64,000 nucleotides of DNA from Thermoproteota archaeon (GTDB lineage: Archaea; Thermoproteota; Thermoprotei_A; Sulfolobales; Ignisphaeraceae). The translations under genes and the position numbers were made by a program. This document shows positions 7,716 through 16,004 of this stretch, in pieces. The stretch lies in contig JAUQPB010000002.1 of NCBI GenBank assembly GCA_030550585.1, forward strand, positions 325,184-389,183, in the 5' to 3' direction. The first letter of the stretch is position 1; each line of letters starts with the position of its first letter. The notes under the pieces are model-generated. The model was given only the letters and a program-made list of their open reading frames with translations, did not search any database and had not been told where the DNA came from.

Positions 7716-9149
7716 TTGTTTGGTGCAATACTATTGGGTGAGGAATGCGCTGCAATAACTTTTTATAGCGACCCAGTTGAATCTTTTCTAACCTCAGTCT
7801 TTAGATTATATGAGGTCTTTGGATGCGGTCAAATAATAGTCTTTTCTTCTAAAACTAGAGAAGCCGAGGCTTCAAATGCTGTAAACCTATTGAGGAATTA
7901 TGTGAAGAATACTGAATTTAGTTTATATCCCATATTCCCAGACCCAAGCGACCTGAATTCATTTGATGGTCTTTCGCAAACTGTCTACAATGTTTTGAGA
8001 GGCATCTCAAAAGATAGTAGAATTGTTATGGCTACCTACACGGGCTCTAGACTAGAGGTCTCAGCAACTATCTTAGCAGCTTCTAGGCAAAGAGAAAGTG
8101 TTTCCCTCATCTACACACCATTTTTCTTCGGCCCTTGGAACAACCTTTTTTATCCCTTTACACCAAAGCCTTTGGAACCAATAGCAATTCTACATCCAAG
8201 TGCAGATGATGTGAGATCTATTGTAAAACCTAGTCAAATTCTCATTGAGAAGCAAGATCTGGAGAAGCTTCTCGACAACTTTGTAAAACCTCCATTATCT
8301 CGACTTAGAAGAGGCGTTGCATATACTCAATACAAAATCAATGCTGAGTATGCAACGTCTTCAATTATATATCCATTGGATTTTAGATGTAGAGGACTCA
8401 GAATCACAATTACAGTTAACAAAATTCCTAAGATAGTTGCTGAAGCAAGAGACTATTGCAACTATGATGAGGTTATAGAGCTTGTGCACAGTCTTGGCTC
8501 TCAAATCAAAAAATTCAATACCATTGAAAGTGAGGCAGGTAGAGCAATAGAATTGATAGCGAAGTTCTCTGGACTCATCCCACTAGCTGTTGAGGAGTGC
8601 ACATATGACTGTGAGAAATACAAAGATGTTATTTTGACAGATTTTCTATCTGAGATAGGGGCAGAGGCTCTTATGGATACAAACATATTCTACACATCAC
8701 TTCACATGTTATTACATGAATCAAAAATTAATGTCAAAACACCTTTATGTGCCTATGTAGAGCTTTTGGGGCATGTCGCACATTATAAGAACCCATATGA
8801 GGAATTGAGATCAGCCATAGCCAGCCTTATCCTAGATGAGATTAGGACACTAGGACTTCAAATCGATGAGAATTCTAGTCAGCGGCCATGTGAAATCGGA
8901 ATAGCGTTGGCAAAGGGCTTCGCTGTAACATCTGACAAAAAGGCATTTGATGATATATTCAAGTTTTTGAACATTAAAGCTGTTTTCACGGTGCCTAAGC
9001 CTATAAAGGAGGTAAAGTTGCTTAGGAGAGAAAATATGAGAAGAATAGCATATGCATATTATGCCATTGCGCAGTTCAAAACAGTTGTTGAAATGCCTGA
9101 AATTGCAAAAGCGCTAAGTAAGTTAGGTATTGAAGTGAGGTTTGAATAG
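7716..9149 (+). CDS. probable CARF-PIN fusion protein (orphan CRISPR-ancillary-like ribonuclease)
   Basis: 477 residues, TTG start (an upstream ATG is followed by a stop). The N-terminal ~170 residues alternate strand and helix like a Rossmann-type CARF sensor: GAILLGEE, then QIIVFSS, then SRIVMATYTGSRLEVSATIL where CARF proteins have a (T)GGT-R/K-like loop. The C-terminal ~160 residues look like a PIN ribonuclease: Asp321 in LMDTNIFY, Glu349 in CAYVELL, Glu393 in CEIGIALAKG and Asp407 in VTSDKKAF, giving four acids in the right order. CARF domains bind cyclic oligoadenylates or related nucleotides, and PIN domains cut RNA; a ligand-gated RNase is the inference. No cas gene or CRISPR array is in the window. 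Both domain calls come from pattern reading only. Confidence 0.55.
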   Translation: MFGAILLGEECAAITFYSDPVESFLTSVFRLYEVFGCGQIIVFSSKTREAEASNAVNLLRNYVKNTEFSLYPIFPDPSDLNSFDGLSQTVYNVLRGISKDSRIVMATYTGSRLEVSATILAASRQRESVSLIYTPFFFGPWNNLFYPFTPKPLEPIAILHPSADDVRSIVKPSQILIEKQDLEKLLDNFVKPPLSRLRRGVAYTQYKINAEYATSSIIYPLDFRCRGLRITITVNKIPKIVAEARDYCNYDEVIELVHSLGSQIKKFNTIESEAGRAIELIAKFSGLIPLAVEECTYDCEKYKDVILTDFLSEIGAEALMDTNIFYTSLHMLLHESKINVKTPLCAYVELLGHVAHYKNPYEELRSAIASLILDEIRTLGLQIDENSSQRPCEIGIALAKGFAVTSDKKAFDDIFKFLNIKAVFTVPKPIKEVKLLRRENMRRIAYAYYAIAQFKTVVEMPEIAKALSKLGIEVRFE

Positions 9150-9504
9150 ATCGGTTACAAACCTCATTAATTTATAATCAAAGATTAATTAACGTCATCT
9201 CAAAATGCAATTGTTGAAAGCTTGAAAGAAACGGGCTCTAATCCAGTCGATAAGTATCCACAGTTTGTGAGACTAGAAAATGATAAAGGTTTTTGTACGT
9301 AATATTGGTAGCTGAAGAGATTTGAAGGTGATGATGAAGAGGAAGTGTGCTGTTAAATCGTTGAAAGGGCCACCACCTCTTAGAATAGCAGGGTCTGGGC
9401 CGTAGGCAAAGGGCTTGCGTTTTTCTGTCACATGCTTTAGCCTGTCTTTGTGTAGGGATAACAGTTTTTAGGTTGTGGTAGCAAAGTAGTTTTTGTGATG
9501 TGTT
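9150..9504. other. intergenic region, possible gene remnant
   Basis: No convincing gene. On the minus strand about 9290-9460 there is an open stretch that reads like ordinary protein (for example KRKPFAYGPDPAILRGGG), but it has no start and ends in low-complexity sequence; it may be a remnant or chance. An A/T-rich block at 9165-9195 could terminate the upstream gene. GTGATGATGA at 9329 resembles a C box but no D box follows at a proper distance. Confidence 0.3.
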
Positions 9505-10773
9505 TTGAAGCCTATTGTTGTTGTCCCCTTTGCATCTGAGATTCATGGAAAGGAGTACTACGCCAATGTTTTAGAGGTTTTTAGGAAGCATCTCAGTAGA
9601 TATGGTATAGAGTTCCACAGCGAAATTGTTGTGTCTGCCGAGGCTGCTGAGAAGCTGGGTAGCAGATACCAGGGGTTTATACCAATAGCGCTTGTCTTGA
9701 CTGGTGGCACGAGTAACCTTATCTACAGGTTTGTGTCTACAGGCTCTATAGACAAGGTCTTTATACTTGCCCATACGGAGCACAATAGCCTTGCCTCAGC
9801 TGTTTCTGCTAGAAGCAAGATTGAGAGGGATGGGTATTCAGCTGGGCTCTACTGGTGTGAAGAGTACTACTCTATCGACTGTGAGAATGTTGTTGACAAG
9901 CTGATGGCTGTTGCAAGAGCTGTTGCATTCATTGACGGCTCTAAGGTCGCTGTGGTTGCTGATAGGGAAAAGGGTGATGTAGAGGATGCTTTTGAGTCTA
10001 GATTCAATGCAACAGTCGATATTGTATCTACATCAAGAATAGCCTCGATGATGGATTCCGCCCCAAGGGAGAGGGTAGAGGCTGTCGCCAGAGAGATAGA
10101 GTCGAAGATAGAGTTTGAGGCATCTAAAGAGGCTTTGGAGAAGGTTTCCAGGCTTTACATAGCTCTTGAGAGCCTTGCCAAGGAGAACAAATACGATGTT
10201 GTAACAATAGACTGTTTCCCATTCATACTAAAATATGGTGTAACACCATGCATACCACTATCGCTGCTAAACAGCAAGGGGATTACAGCTGTTTGCGAAG
10301 CAGATCTAACAGCTGTTTTCGGTATGCTTCTAGCAAGGGGTTTGACAGGTAGGAGTGGGTGGATAGGAAATGTAGTGTCATTCAAATCCAGATCAGCTAT
10401 GCTAGCCCACTGCACAATAGCCCTCGACCTAGTCTCTGGAAAGCCTAGGGCTATACAGCATTTTGAGTCTGGAGCTCCATACGCAATAACAGCATCTGTA
10501 GAAAATGCTGTAGCAACTATAGTGTCTGTCGACAGGGACTTCACCATAGCCATAGCCGACAGGGGGAGGATAGTAAAATCCGGTCTACTAACATACTCAA
10601 CATGCAGAACACAGATAATGCTAGAATTTGACTTCCCAGTTGAGCACATACCTAGGTATGCCCCGTCAAACCACCACATTATGATGTTTGGAGACTTTGT
10701 TGATGAGATTAGAGAAGTTGCCTACATGTTCAACATGGATGCGGCAACATATAGAGAGCTTGTTGGCTGGTGA
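9505..10773 (+). CDS. L-fucose/L-arabinose isomerase-fold protein
   Basis: 422 residues with the layout of the FucI/AraA-like family (COG2407): an N-terminal domain that reads ALVLTGGTSNLIY (the conserved TGGT region), ILAHTEHNSLASA, then a central VVTIDCFPF and a late AVCEADLTAVFGML carrying conserved acidic residues, and SNHHIMMFGD near the C-terminus. Relatives interconvert aldose and ketose sugars with a divalent metal, but many COG2407 members have no known substrate. TTG start at 9505. The stop overlaps the following gene as GTGA, so the two are coupled. No sugar pathway genes are nearby, so a metabolic role is open. Confidence 0.7.
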   Translation: MKPIVVVPFASEIHGKEYYANVLEVFRKHLSRYGIEFHSEIVVSAEAAEKLGSRYQGFIPIALVLTGGTSNLIYRFVSTGSIDKVFILAHTEHNSLASAVSARSKIERDGYSAGLYWCEEYYSIDCENVVDKLMAVARAVAFIDGSKVAVVADREKGDVEDAFESRFNATVDIVSTSRIASMMDSAPRERVEAVAREIESKIEFEASKEALEKVSRLYIALESLAKENKYDVVTIDCFPFILKYGVTPCIPLSLLNSKGITAVCEADLTAVFGMLLARGLTGRSGWIGNVVSFKSRSAMLAHCTIALDLVSGKPRAIQHFESGAPYAITASVENAVATIVSVDRDFTIAIADRGRIVKSGLLTYSTCRTQIMLEFDFPVEHIPRYAPSNHHIMMFGDFVDEIREVAYMFNMDAATYRELVGW

Positions 10774-11324
10774 AAATGGATTTTGCAAAGCCCAAACACT
10801 TCTACTACCTCTTGCATCCAAGACCAGTTGTAGTAATACTGTCGGTGTGCGAGGGTGGGAGATACAATGCTATGCCAGCTTCTTGGATAACACCAGTATC
10901 CGAAGAACCGCCGACAATAGCTGTTGCAATCGATAGAGAGTCATATACATTCACATGCATCGAATATTCGAAGGAGGCCACATTCAACATACCATCTGCT
11001 CAGCATGTAGATGTTGTGTACAAGCTTGGGAGCGTCTCTGGTAGAAGCGTTGACAAGATAAAGATGTTTGGTCTTAGCCTAGCAAAAGCGAATAGGGTTG
11101 GCGCACCTATTTGGCAAGATGCCATTGGATGGCTGGAGGGTAGGGTCACAAGCTTTGTAGACGTCGGCGAGGTAAGGCTATATGTTTTCGAGGTTCTAGA
11201 CTATTACGCAAAAGCTGATGCTATATCAGAGTGGGGGTGGCAGCTACAGAAAGCTAATCCGATTCACCACGGGGCTGGCAGATGGTTCTATCTAGTCGGC
11301 AGACACATAGCAGCATCCAAATAA
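10770..11324 (+). CDS. flavin reductase-like FMN-binding protein
   Basis: 184 residues of the flavin reductase-like split-barrel family: HPRPVVVILSVCEGGRYNAM, then ASWITPVSEEPPTIAVAI, then TFNIPSA, and the SGRSVDK loop typical of archaeal flavoredoxin-like members. These proteins bind FMN and reduce it or use it for electron transfer. GTG at 10770 overlaps the stop of the preceding gene (GTGA); the ATG at 10776 is the alternative start. Coupling to the FucI-fold gene is strict in this window but the functional link is unknown. A paralogue-like gene lies at 40770-41267. Confidence 0.78.
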   Translation: MKMDFAKPKHFYYLLHPRPVVVILSVCEGGRYNAMPASWITPVSEEPPTIAVAIDRESYTFTCIEYSKEATFNIPSAQHVDVVYKLGSVSGRSVDKIKMFGLSLAKANRVGAPIWQDAIGWLEGRVTSFVDVGEVRLYVFEVLDYYAKADAISEWGWQLQKANPIHHGAGRWFYLVGRHIAASK

Positions 11325-11349
11325 AATATTAATCTTTTTTCCACAGTAT

Positions 11350-11412
11350 TAAAGCTGATGATTGGTCCTAGCCAGCCTGACTGAAATGTGATGAGCGGAC
11401 CACGAAATGATT
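11350..11412 (+). ncRNA. candidate C/D box sRNA with an atypical D box
   Basis: C box TGATGA at 11356-11361, guide, tandem CTGACTGA at 11377-11384 (D'), 3-base spacer AAT, C' box GTGATGA at 11388-11394, a 12-base guide, and ATGA at 11407-11410 where CTGA is expected. The D'-spacer-C' string CTGAAATGTGATG is identical to that in the candidate at 20050. The AUGA D box lowers confidence, but the spacing of every other part is right. It fills the gap between the flavin reductase-like gene and the end of the phosphatase gene. Confidence 0.5.
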
Positions 11413-12330
11413 CTAAACAAGGACAATACCATTCTCTATATAGCTCAAAGCCTTTTCCCTATCCACAAGCTTATTCGGTTCGACAACAAGCGCACCAGCA
11501 TACGAATTTCCATAGTAGCCCTTCATGGAGAATAGCGTTAGAACCCTCTTTCCATGGTTAAACCTGTAGCCGTTGCATGGTTCATGCCCCCTCACAGCGA
11601 TAACCACATTGAGTTTCCTCAGAAGAGTCTCAGTTATTTTCCTACCCCACACAACCCCAGCTCCCCTAACAAAGTTGAAATCATGCTCCTCAATCTCTTC
11701 GCTTGGATCGCTCCACAGAATCTCTTCAAAATCACTTGCATCAACATTCAAAATATCTTCAACTCCATCAAATTTTAGAAGTCTCGATACTGGTGGACCT
11801 CCATGAAAAGCAACTAGTGTGTTTGGTATGTAGAGTATTAGGGGAAGCAAATCAAATATTTTTTGAAACAAGTTGTAGAGTTCTTCGCCATTCACATAGC
11901 CGAATGCCTCTATGAGCTTATATGGAAAGTCGTGTGGCGATGGAAGAAGTTGTGGAGGGGGCTCGTGGTTTCCCCTCAAAAGAACTATCCTATCATTCCA
12001 ATCCTTCTTAAGCATAGCTATTAAGGCAACCGTTCTGATTTGCTCATCGCCTCTATCGATATAGTCTCCAAGGAAAACTATCCTACCTCCATCTCTGAGA
12101 ATGTCTAGTGCCTTAACCTTTTCTAAAATGTTTAGAAGTGTGTAGTAGTCTCCATGCACATCTCCTATGAAAACTGTTCTGCATTTACAATCGAGTTTAA
12201 CAAATTTTCTGTCGTTTCTAAGTCTAGATTCAAATTGTAGTGTGTTGTAGAGCTCCTCGGTTAGTATCCTGAACTCGCTGTAGTCTCTAACAACAAGCTC
12301 TACCTTGGCTATATAGTCTCCTAGACTCAT
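11413..12330 (-). CDS. PPP-family serine/threonine protein phosphatase
   Basis: 305 residues with all classical metallophosphatase motifs: GDVHG (56-60), GDYIDRG (88-94), GNHE (120-123), and later AFHGG and RGHEP. These residues bind two metal ions and the phosphate, as in PP1/PP2A and archaeal PP1-arch enzymes. It is cytoplasmic and would remove phosphate from Ser/Thr of proteins. No kinase is adjacent. It is transcribed away from the DUF711 gene from a shared upstream region of about 75 bases. Confidence 0.92.
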   Translation of the reverse strand: MSLGDYIAKVELVVRDYSEFRILTEELYNTLQFESRLRNDRKFVKLDCKCRTVFIGDVHGDYYTLLNILEKVKALDILRDGGRIVFLGDYIDRGDEQIRTVALIAMLKKDWNDRIVLLRGNHEPPPQLLPSPHDFPYKLIEAFGYVNGEELYNLFQKIFDLLPLILYIPNTLVAFHGGPPVSRLLKFDGVEDILNVDASDFEEILWSDPSEEIEEHDFNFVRGAGVVWGRKITETLLRKLNVVIAVRGHEPCNGYRFNHGKRVLTLFSMKGYYGNSYAGALVVEPNKLVDREKALSYIENGIVLV

Positions 12331-12406
12331 TGATTATAGACACCACTGAAATGCGGCGACAGGTATAAGTATCTTTCCTAGGGTTTAAAATTTGAGCTGT
12401 GGTCAC

Positions 12407-13489
12407 ATGGCAAGACCTAGAGCCATAGCTATTCACATTCCAGTCCACAGCTGGTCTAAAGATGAGATTGTGTCGAATGCAATATCATTTGGCGACAAGG
12501 TTTTCAGCTGTTTAAAGAGTGTTGGCTTGGAGGTGTGGACAAAGAGGTTTATTCTTCCGGTATTACCGGAAAATTCGTTGGGTTGTAGAGACATTGAGCA
12601 TATAGTTAATGAGATTAGCGGGTCCATGGGGGATAGAATACTTGTAGCGTTTCCACTTTCACCGTCTAGCCAATGCTTAAAAGAGTTGCATAGCCTATCA
12701 AATGTTGACTCAGCATATTTCTCAACAAGTTGCGGAGATGGGGATTGTATAAAAAAGGTTGTTGAACATGTTTATTCTGGGCATAGAAATGTGGAGCTAG
12801 ACTTATTCACAAGATTTGCAATATCTTTTGGCATGTGGATAGAGACCCCATATTTCCCAGCAACAGCAAACATATCCAATGTTCTCGGTTTTAGTGCAGC
12901 TCTCAGATATGTTGATGTTGTATCGCAGGCACTGCTTTATAGCAGAACCCAGCTTCTCAGAGACTTTCTCGAGAATGTTGGTAAGAGGCTTGAGGAGTCT
13001 GCCAGATGTAGCAATGTAGCTTTTCTGGGTATAGACTACTCATTGTCTCCGTGGGTTGAGGAGGGAGAGAGCATTGCAAGTCTCATAGAGTCTCTGAGCA
13101 ACTCTAGAATGGGGTTCCCAGGGATCCTATCCACAATATATGCTCTGAACACATTTTTGAGGGGGCTGATCAAAAAGGTTGGGATAAGACACATGGGCTT
13201 TAACGAGGTTATGCTACCTGTGGCAGAGGATCTTGTGCTCAACAACCGTGTGAGAGAGAGCTTTGTCACGGTCAGGGATCTGATAGCCTATAGTTTTGCA
13301 TGTGTTACCGGTCTTGACATGGTTGCTTTGCCGAGGGATGCAGACATCTATAGAATTGCATTGGATATGCTAACAGTTTACAGAGTTAAGAACAGGGTTG
13401 TGGCGATGAGGGCTATTCCAACAGATTTTGATGTGTCTAGCGAGGTAAAGCTAAAGAATTTTGGGGTAACATATGTAGCAAGGCTTTGA
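12407..13489 (+). CDS. DUF711 family protein
   Basis: About 360 residues resembling DUF711 (COG2848; archaeal and bacterial UPF0210-like): an N-terminal AIHIPVHSW segment, a central FLGIDYSLSPW motif and a C-terminal TGLDMVALPRD motif, all typical of the family. Function is unknown, though structures of relatives resemble glycyl-radical enzyme folds. The frame is open to a TTG at 12392, but a TATA-like GTTTAAAATTT centred near 12384 puts transcription start about at the ATG 12407, suggesting a leaderless message. The NurA-like gene follows after nine bases. Confidence 0.8.
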   Translation: MARPRAIAIHIPVHSWSKDEIVSNAISFGDKVFSCLKSVGLEVWTKRFILPVLPENSLGCRDIEHIVNEISGSMGDRILVAFPLSPSSQCLKELHSLSNVDSAYFSTSCGDGDCIKKVVEHVYSGHRNVELDLFTRFAISFGMWIETPYFPATANISNVLGFSAALRYVDVVSQALLYSRTQLLRDFLENVGKRLEESARCSNVAFLGIDYSLSPWVEEGESIASLIESLSNSRMGFPGILSTIYALNTFLRGLIKKVGIRHMGFNEVMLPVAEDLVLNNRVRESFVTVRDLIAYSFACVTGLDMVALPRDADIYRIALDMLTVYRVKNRVVAMRAIPTDFDVSSEVKLKNFGVTYVARL

Positions 13490-13498
13490 GGCGATTGC

Positions 13499-14518
13499 AT
13501 GGCAGCTACAATGTATCCAGAGCTTGCAAGACTTCTCCTCATTTTGAGAAATAAAATGGGTTTGGAGATAGATAAGAAAAGGGGTAGTATAACAGATGCA
13601 ATTTCGTCTATAGAATGGATCCCCATAGGCGATGAGAAGAATGTGTGCAAAGCTGTTGCAGCATCTGACTCTAGCTTCATACTTGTTGAGTCTAGGATAG
13701 CAATGCTATATGTGTTGCAGGGGATATCACAGCTCTACACAATTGACAGTGGGAAGATAGCTACAAGAGATAGTGATAGATTCTATGACGCTGGCTTCAT
13801 AGAGTCGACAGATAGGAGGGTAGCGACGAGAAGGTCTGCATTCAAAAAGGCTTTGACAGCACATGCATATCTGAATGAGGTTGAATCCATTGGAAGAATA
13901 GCATCTAGAGGTAGCATAGATCTAGCTCTTCTCGACGGCTCTCTGCTCTCATTTCTCGTTGCAAGAAGGGACATTGCCAAGAGCATGACTATTGAAAGTG
14001 TTTATGGATCCAAGGATCTGAACTATGTGTATAGCAGAAAGGTGCAGACCATTGAGGAGCTAGCGCAGAAGACAACACTGGTTTTCACAGCTAAATCGAG
14101 CAGCGTTAGCTTCTATACACAATCTAACTACACAGATTTTCAACTATTTGAAATGGCTAGAATATACAGAATTCCACCATATTTTGAAGCCGGATACTCA
14201 AAGCCTTTAGATATAGAGTTGAGTGGAGATATAAAGAGGTTTCTAGGGCTCGAGGAATGCAGTTTAAAGGGCTTTATAGTGACTTATGCAAGGCTTCAGA
14301 GAAACTCCCAGGTGTTTCAGTTGAGTATTCCGTACATAGATAGGAAGCCCGATATAGACATGGTTGTAAAGTGTGTTAGAGCGTTCTCTCCAGCCGGCTA
14401 TCCACTACCCCTTGATGTTGTTCACAGGTTGAGCAAATTGTCTAGGAGGAGCTTGAAAGAGTTTCTAATTAGAGTGGGATTTCCTGTAGCCTCTGGAAGA
14501 GAGTTTATAGAGCTCTAG
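13499..14518 (+). CDS. NurA domain nuclease-like protein
   Basis: 339 residues with the two acidic motifs of the NurA fold: AASDSSF with Asp57 and LALLDGSLLS with Asp146. NurA is a 5'-to-3' DNA end nuclease that works with the HerA translocase in archaeal recombination. Here there is no HerA, Mre11 or Rad50 next door; the gene follows a DUF711 gene by nine bases and its stop overlaps the convergent thioredoxin-fold gene by four bases. It may be a second, solitary NurA paralogue. Confidence 0.72.
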   Translation: MAATMYPELARLLLILRNKMGLEIDKKRGSITDAISSIEWIPIGDEKNVCKAVAASDSSFILVESRIAMLYVLQGISQLYTIDSGKIATRDSDRFYDAGFIESTDRRVATRRSAFKKALTAHAYLNEVESIGRIASRGSIDLALLDGSLLSFLVARRDIAKSMTIESVYGSKDLNYVYSRKVQTIEELAQKTTLVFTAKSSSVSFYTQSNYTDFQLFEMARIYRIPPYFEAGYSKPLDIELSGDIKRFLGLEECSLKGFIVTYARLQRNSQVFQLSIPYIDRKPDIDMVVKCVRAFSPAGYPLPLDVVHRLSKLSRRSLKEFLIRVGFPVASGREFIEL

Positions 14519-14985
14519 TTCTCTCCGCATCTAACGCTCTTCAAAATCTCCTCCACATATCTCCTAAAATACTGGTATGGCATATACCCAAGCAGTGCAT
14601 CAACAGCCCTTCTATCTATTACCACAACGGTTGTCGGTGTTGAGTACACGCCAAACTCCATTGCAACCTCTGGAACATAGTCGGCGTTGGCTTCTATGAA
14701 TGCTGCTGACCCCCTAAACTCTTCAGCCACCTTGGCAAATATCGGTTTAAACATTCTGCAGTACGGGCAGTAAGTCGTTGTTACAAGAACAAAGGCAACT
14801 CTACAACTGTTTATAGCATCCATGAACTCCTCTACGCTGTGTATAGATCTAAACCCATATGATGCTCTACAACACCTCGTTCTATCCTCAGTTCTAGGAG
14901 CTTTCGAAAGCTCTAGAGTCATTCTATCCAATATCTCATCGATATCCTCCTCAACTATATGACCGGCTCTATCTATTCCACGCAT
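14515..14985 (-). CDS. thioredoxin-fold protein with CPYC active site
   Basis: About 156 residues. The C-terminal two thirds is a thioredoxin fold: VLVTTTYCPYCRMFKP with a CPYC redox pair, then the cis-proline segment YSTPTTVVV. The N-terminal ~55 residues are a helical, charged extension containing a CC pair. No signal peptide is visible, so it probably acts as a cytoplasmic thiol reductase. ATG at 14985 follows GGTG by six bases; the frame is open to a GTG at 15012, but a CTTATTAA promoter element near 15020 would start transcription at or after that GTG. Confidence 0.82.
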   Translation of the reverse strand: MRGIDRAGHIVEEDIDEILDRMTLELSKAPRTEDRTRCCRASYGFRSIHSVEEFMDAINSCRVAFVLVTTTYCPYCRMFKPIFAKVAEEFRGSAAFIEANADYVPEVAMEFGVYSTPTTVVVIDRRAVDALLGYMPYQYFRRYVEEILKSVRCGEN

Positions 14986-15150
14986 TATAGACACCAAGGG
15001 AATATTAGACACGTTGGGTTAATAAGTTCAGCCGCCGTGAAAAAACTGCAAAACAATATCGCTTAGGCTAGCCTCATTAAATGGTTAAAGCATTTAAGCT
15101 CAGAAAGAGATTCTCACTAATGCTAGGAGTTTCAGAGGTTTTGTAGCTCA

Positions 15151-15924
15151 ATGTCCAAGACGCTTATAGATGTTCTAGACCTGCTAGACTCTTTTCCCCA
15201 CTACTCCCAAGAGTTCAAAGCAAGGATTCAGTACATGGACCTAACCTTTCTTGTGGGTAGATATTACATAGCCATTCACAGTATTTTCTTTCCAGCTGTT
15301 GCAGATTTCGAGGATCTCCCTGTCCAAAGAGTTTTCCTCGAGCCTATAGCAACGATATATATACAAGAGAGCAAAACCGTTGTCTACTTCCGTCAAAATG
15401 ATAGACTAGACATTTTTAGAGAACATGAGCTGGGCAAGGTACCTGTCATAAGCTTGTCAGAGGATGAGAAGCTTCTTGTTTTGGCTGCCTCCGCCATTGC
15501 AGACAAGATTATTGAGAGCCCTAGTGAGAAGAACATTTTGCGTGTTCTGCCAAGCAATTTGAGAACATATGTCGAGGCAGCTATAGATGCTATGAAGATG
15601 GATTTTCCCAGAGAGGGGGTGGGGGCTGGACAAAAAACAGGTTTGGAGGCTCTTGGAAGAAAGATTCTAGAGTATGTTCTGTGGCTAGGCAAGGCAAATT
15701 ATGATGTTGTTAAGGAGATTGACTATGTTTTCGGCGTTACCATGAGGACTCTGAGGATAAGGTACCAAAGCTTCGATGTTGAGATAAAGGCGTTTTCCAG
15801 AACTGGTGTTGTTGAATCTCTTAATGTTATTGAAAAGATTCTTCCGATAAACATCGCTTCCAGTATTATTAAAAACATTGAGAAGTCTTTCAAAGTTCTG
15901 TATGTTGCTTCGAATCTTCTATAA
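15151..15924 (+). CDS. hypothetical protein
   Basis: 257 residues that I do not recognise. It is soluble in appearance, with alternating strands and helices, no signal peptide and no obvious catalytic motif; residues 150-170 are glycine-rich (REGVGAGQKTG) and may be a linker between two domains. ATG 15151 lies 13 bases after GAGGT, with a TATA-like CATTTAAGC near 15089. It lies upstream of FeoB on the same strand but is separated by a promoter, so no shared role can be claimed. Confidence 0.6.
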   Translation: MSKTLIDVLDLLDSFPHYSQEFKARIQYMDLTFLVGRYYIAIHSIFFPAVADFEDLPVQRVFLEPIATIYIQESKTVVYFRQNDRLDIFREHELGKVPVISLSEDEKLLVLAASAIADKIIESPSEKNILRVLPSNLRTYVEAAIDAMKMDFPREGVGAGQKTGLEALGRKILEYVLWLGKANYDVVKEIDYVFGVTMRTLRIRYQSFDVEIKAFSRTGVVESLNVIEKILPINIASSIIKNIEKSFKVLYVASNLL

Positions 15925-15945
15925 CATTCAATTCAAAACAATAAA

Positions 15946-15970
15946 TTTAGACACATCTAAACTTATTAAC
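15946..15970 (+). promoter_or_regulatory. feoB promoter with palindromic operator
   Basis: A 16-base inverted repeat TTTAGACACATCTAAA (15946-15961) runs straight into the TATA-like CTTATTAAC (to 15970). The same arrangement, with a related palindrome, stands before FeoA. A palindrome touching the TATA box of iron-uptake genes suggests a DtxR/MDR1-type metal repressor site; the factor itself is not in the window. Confidence 0.5.
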
Positions 15971-16004
15971 GCCACTATTAGTCGAATTAATTGGTGCATA
16001 GAGT

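Noticed and set aside
9325..9345. GTGATGATGA resembling a C box
   Set aside because: No D' or D box follows at a proper distance on this strand.
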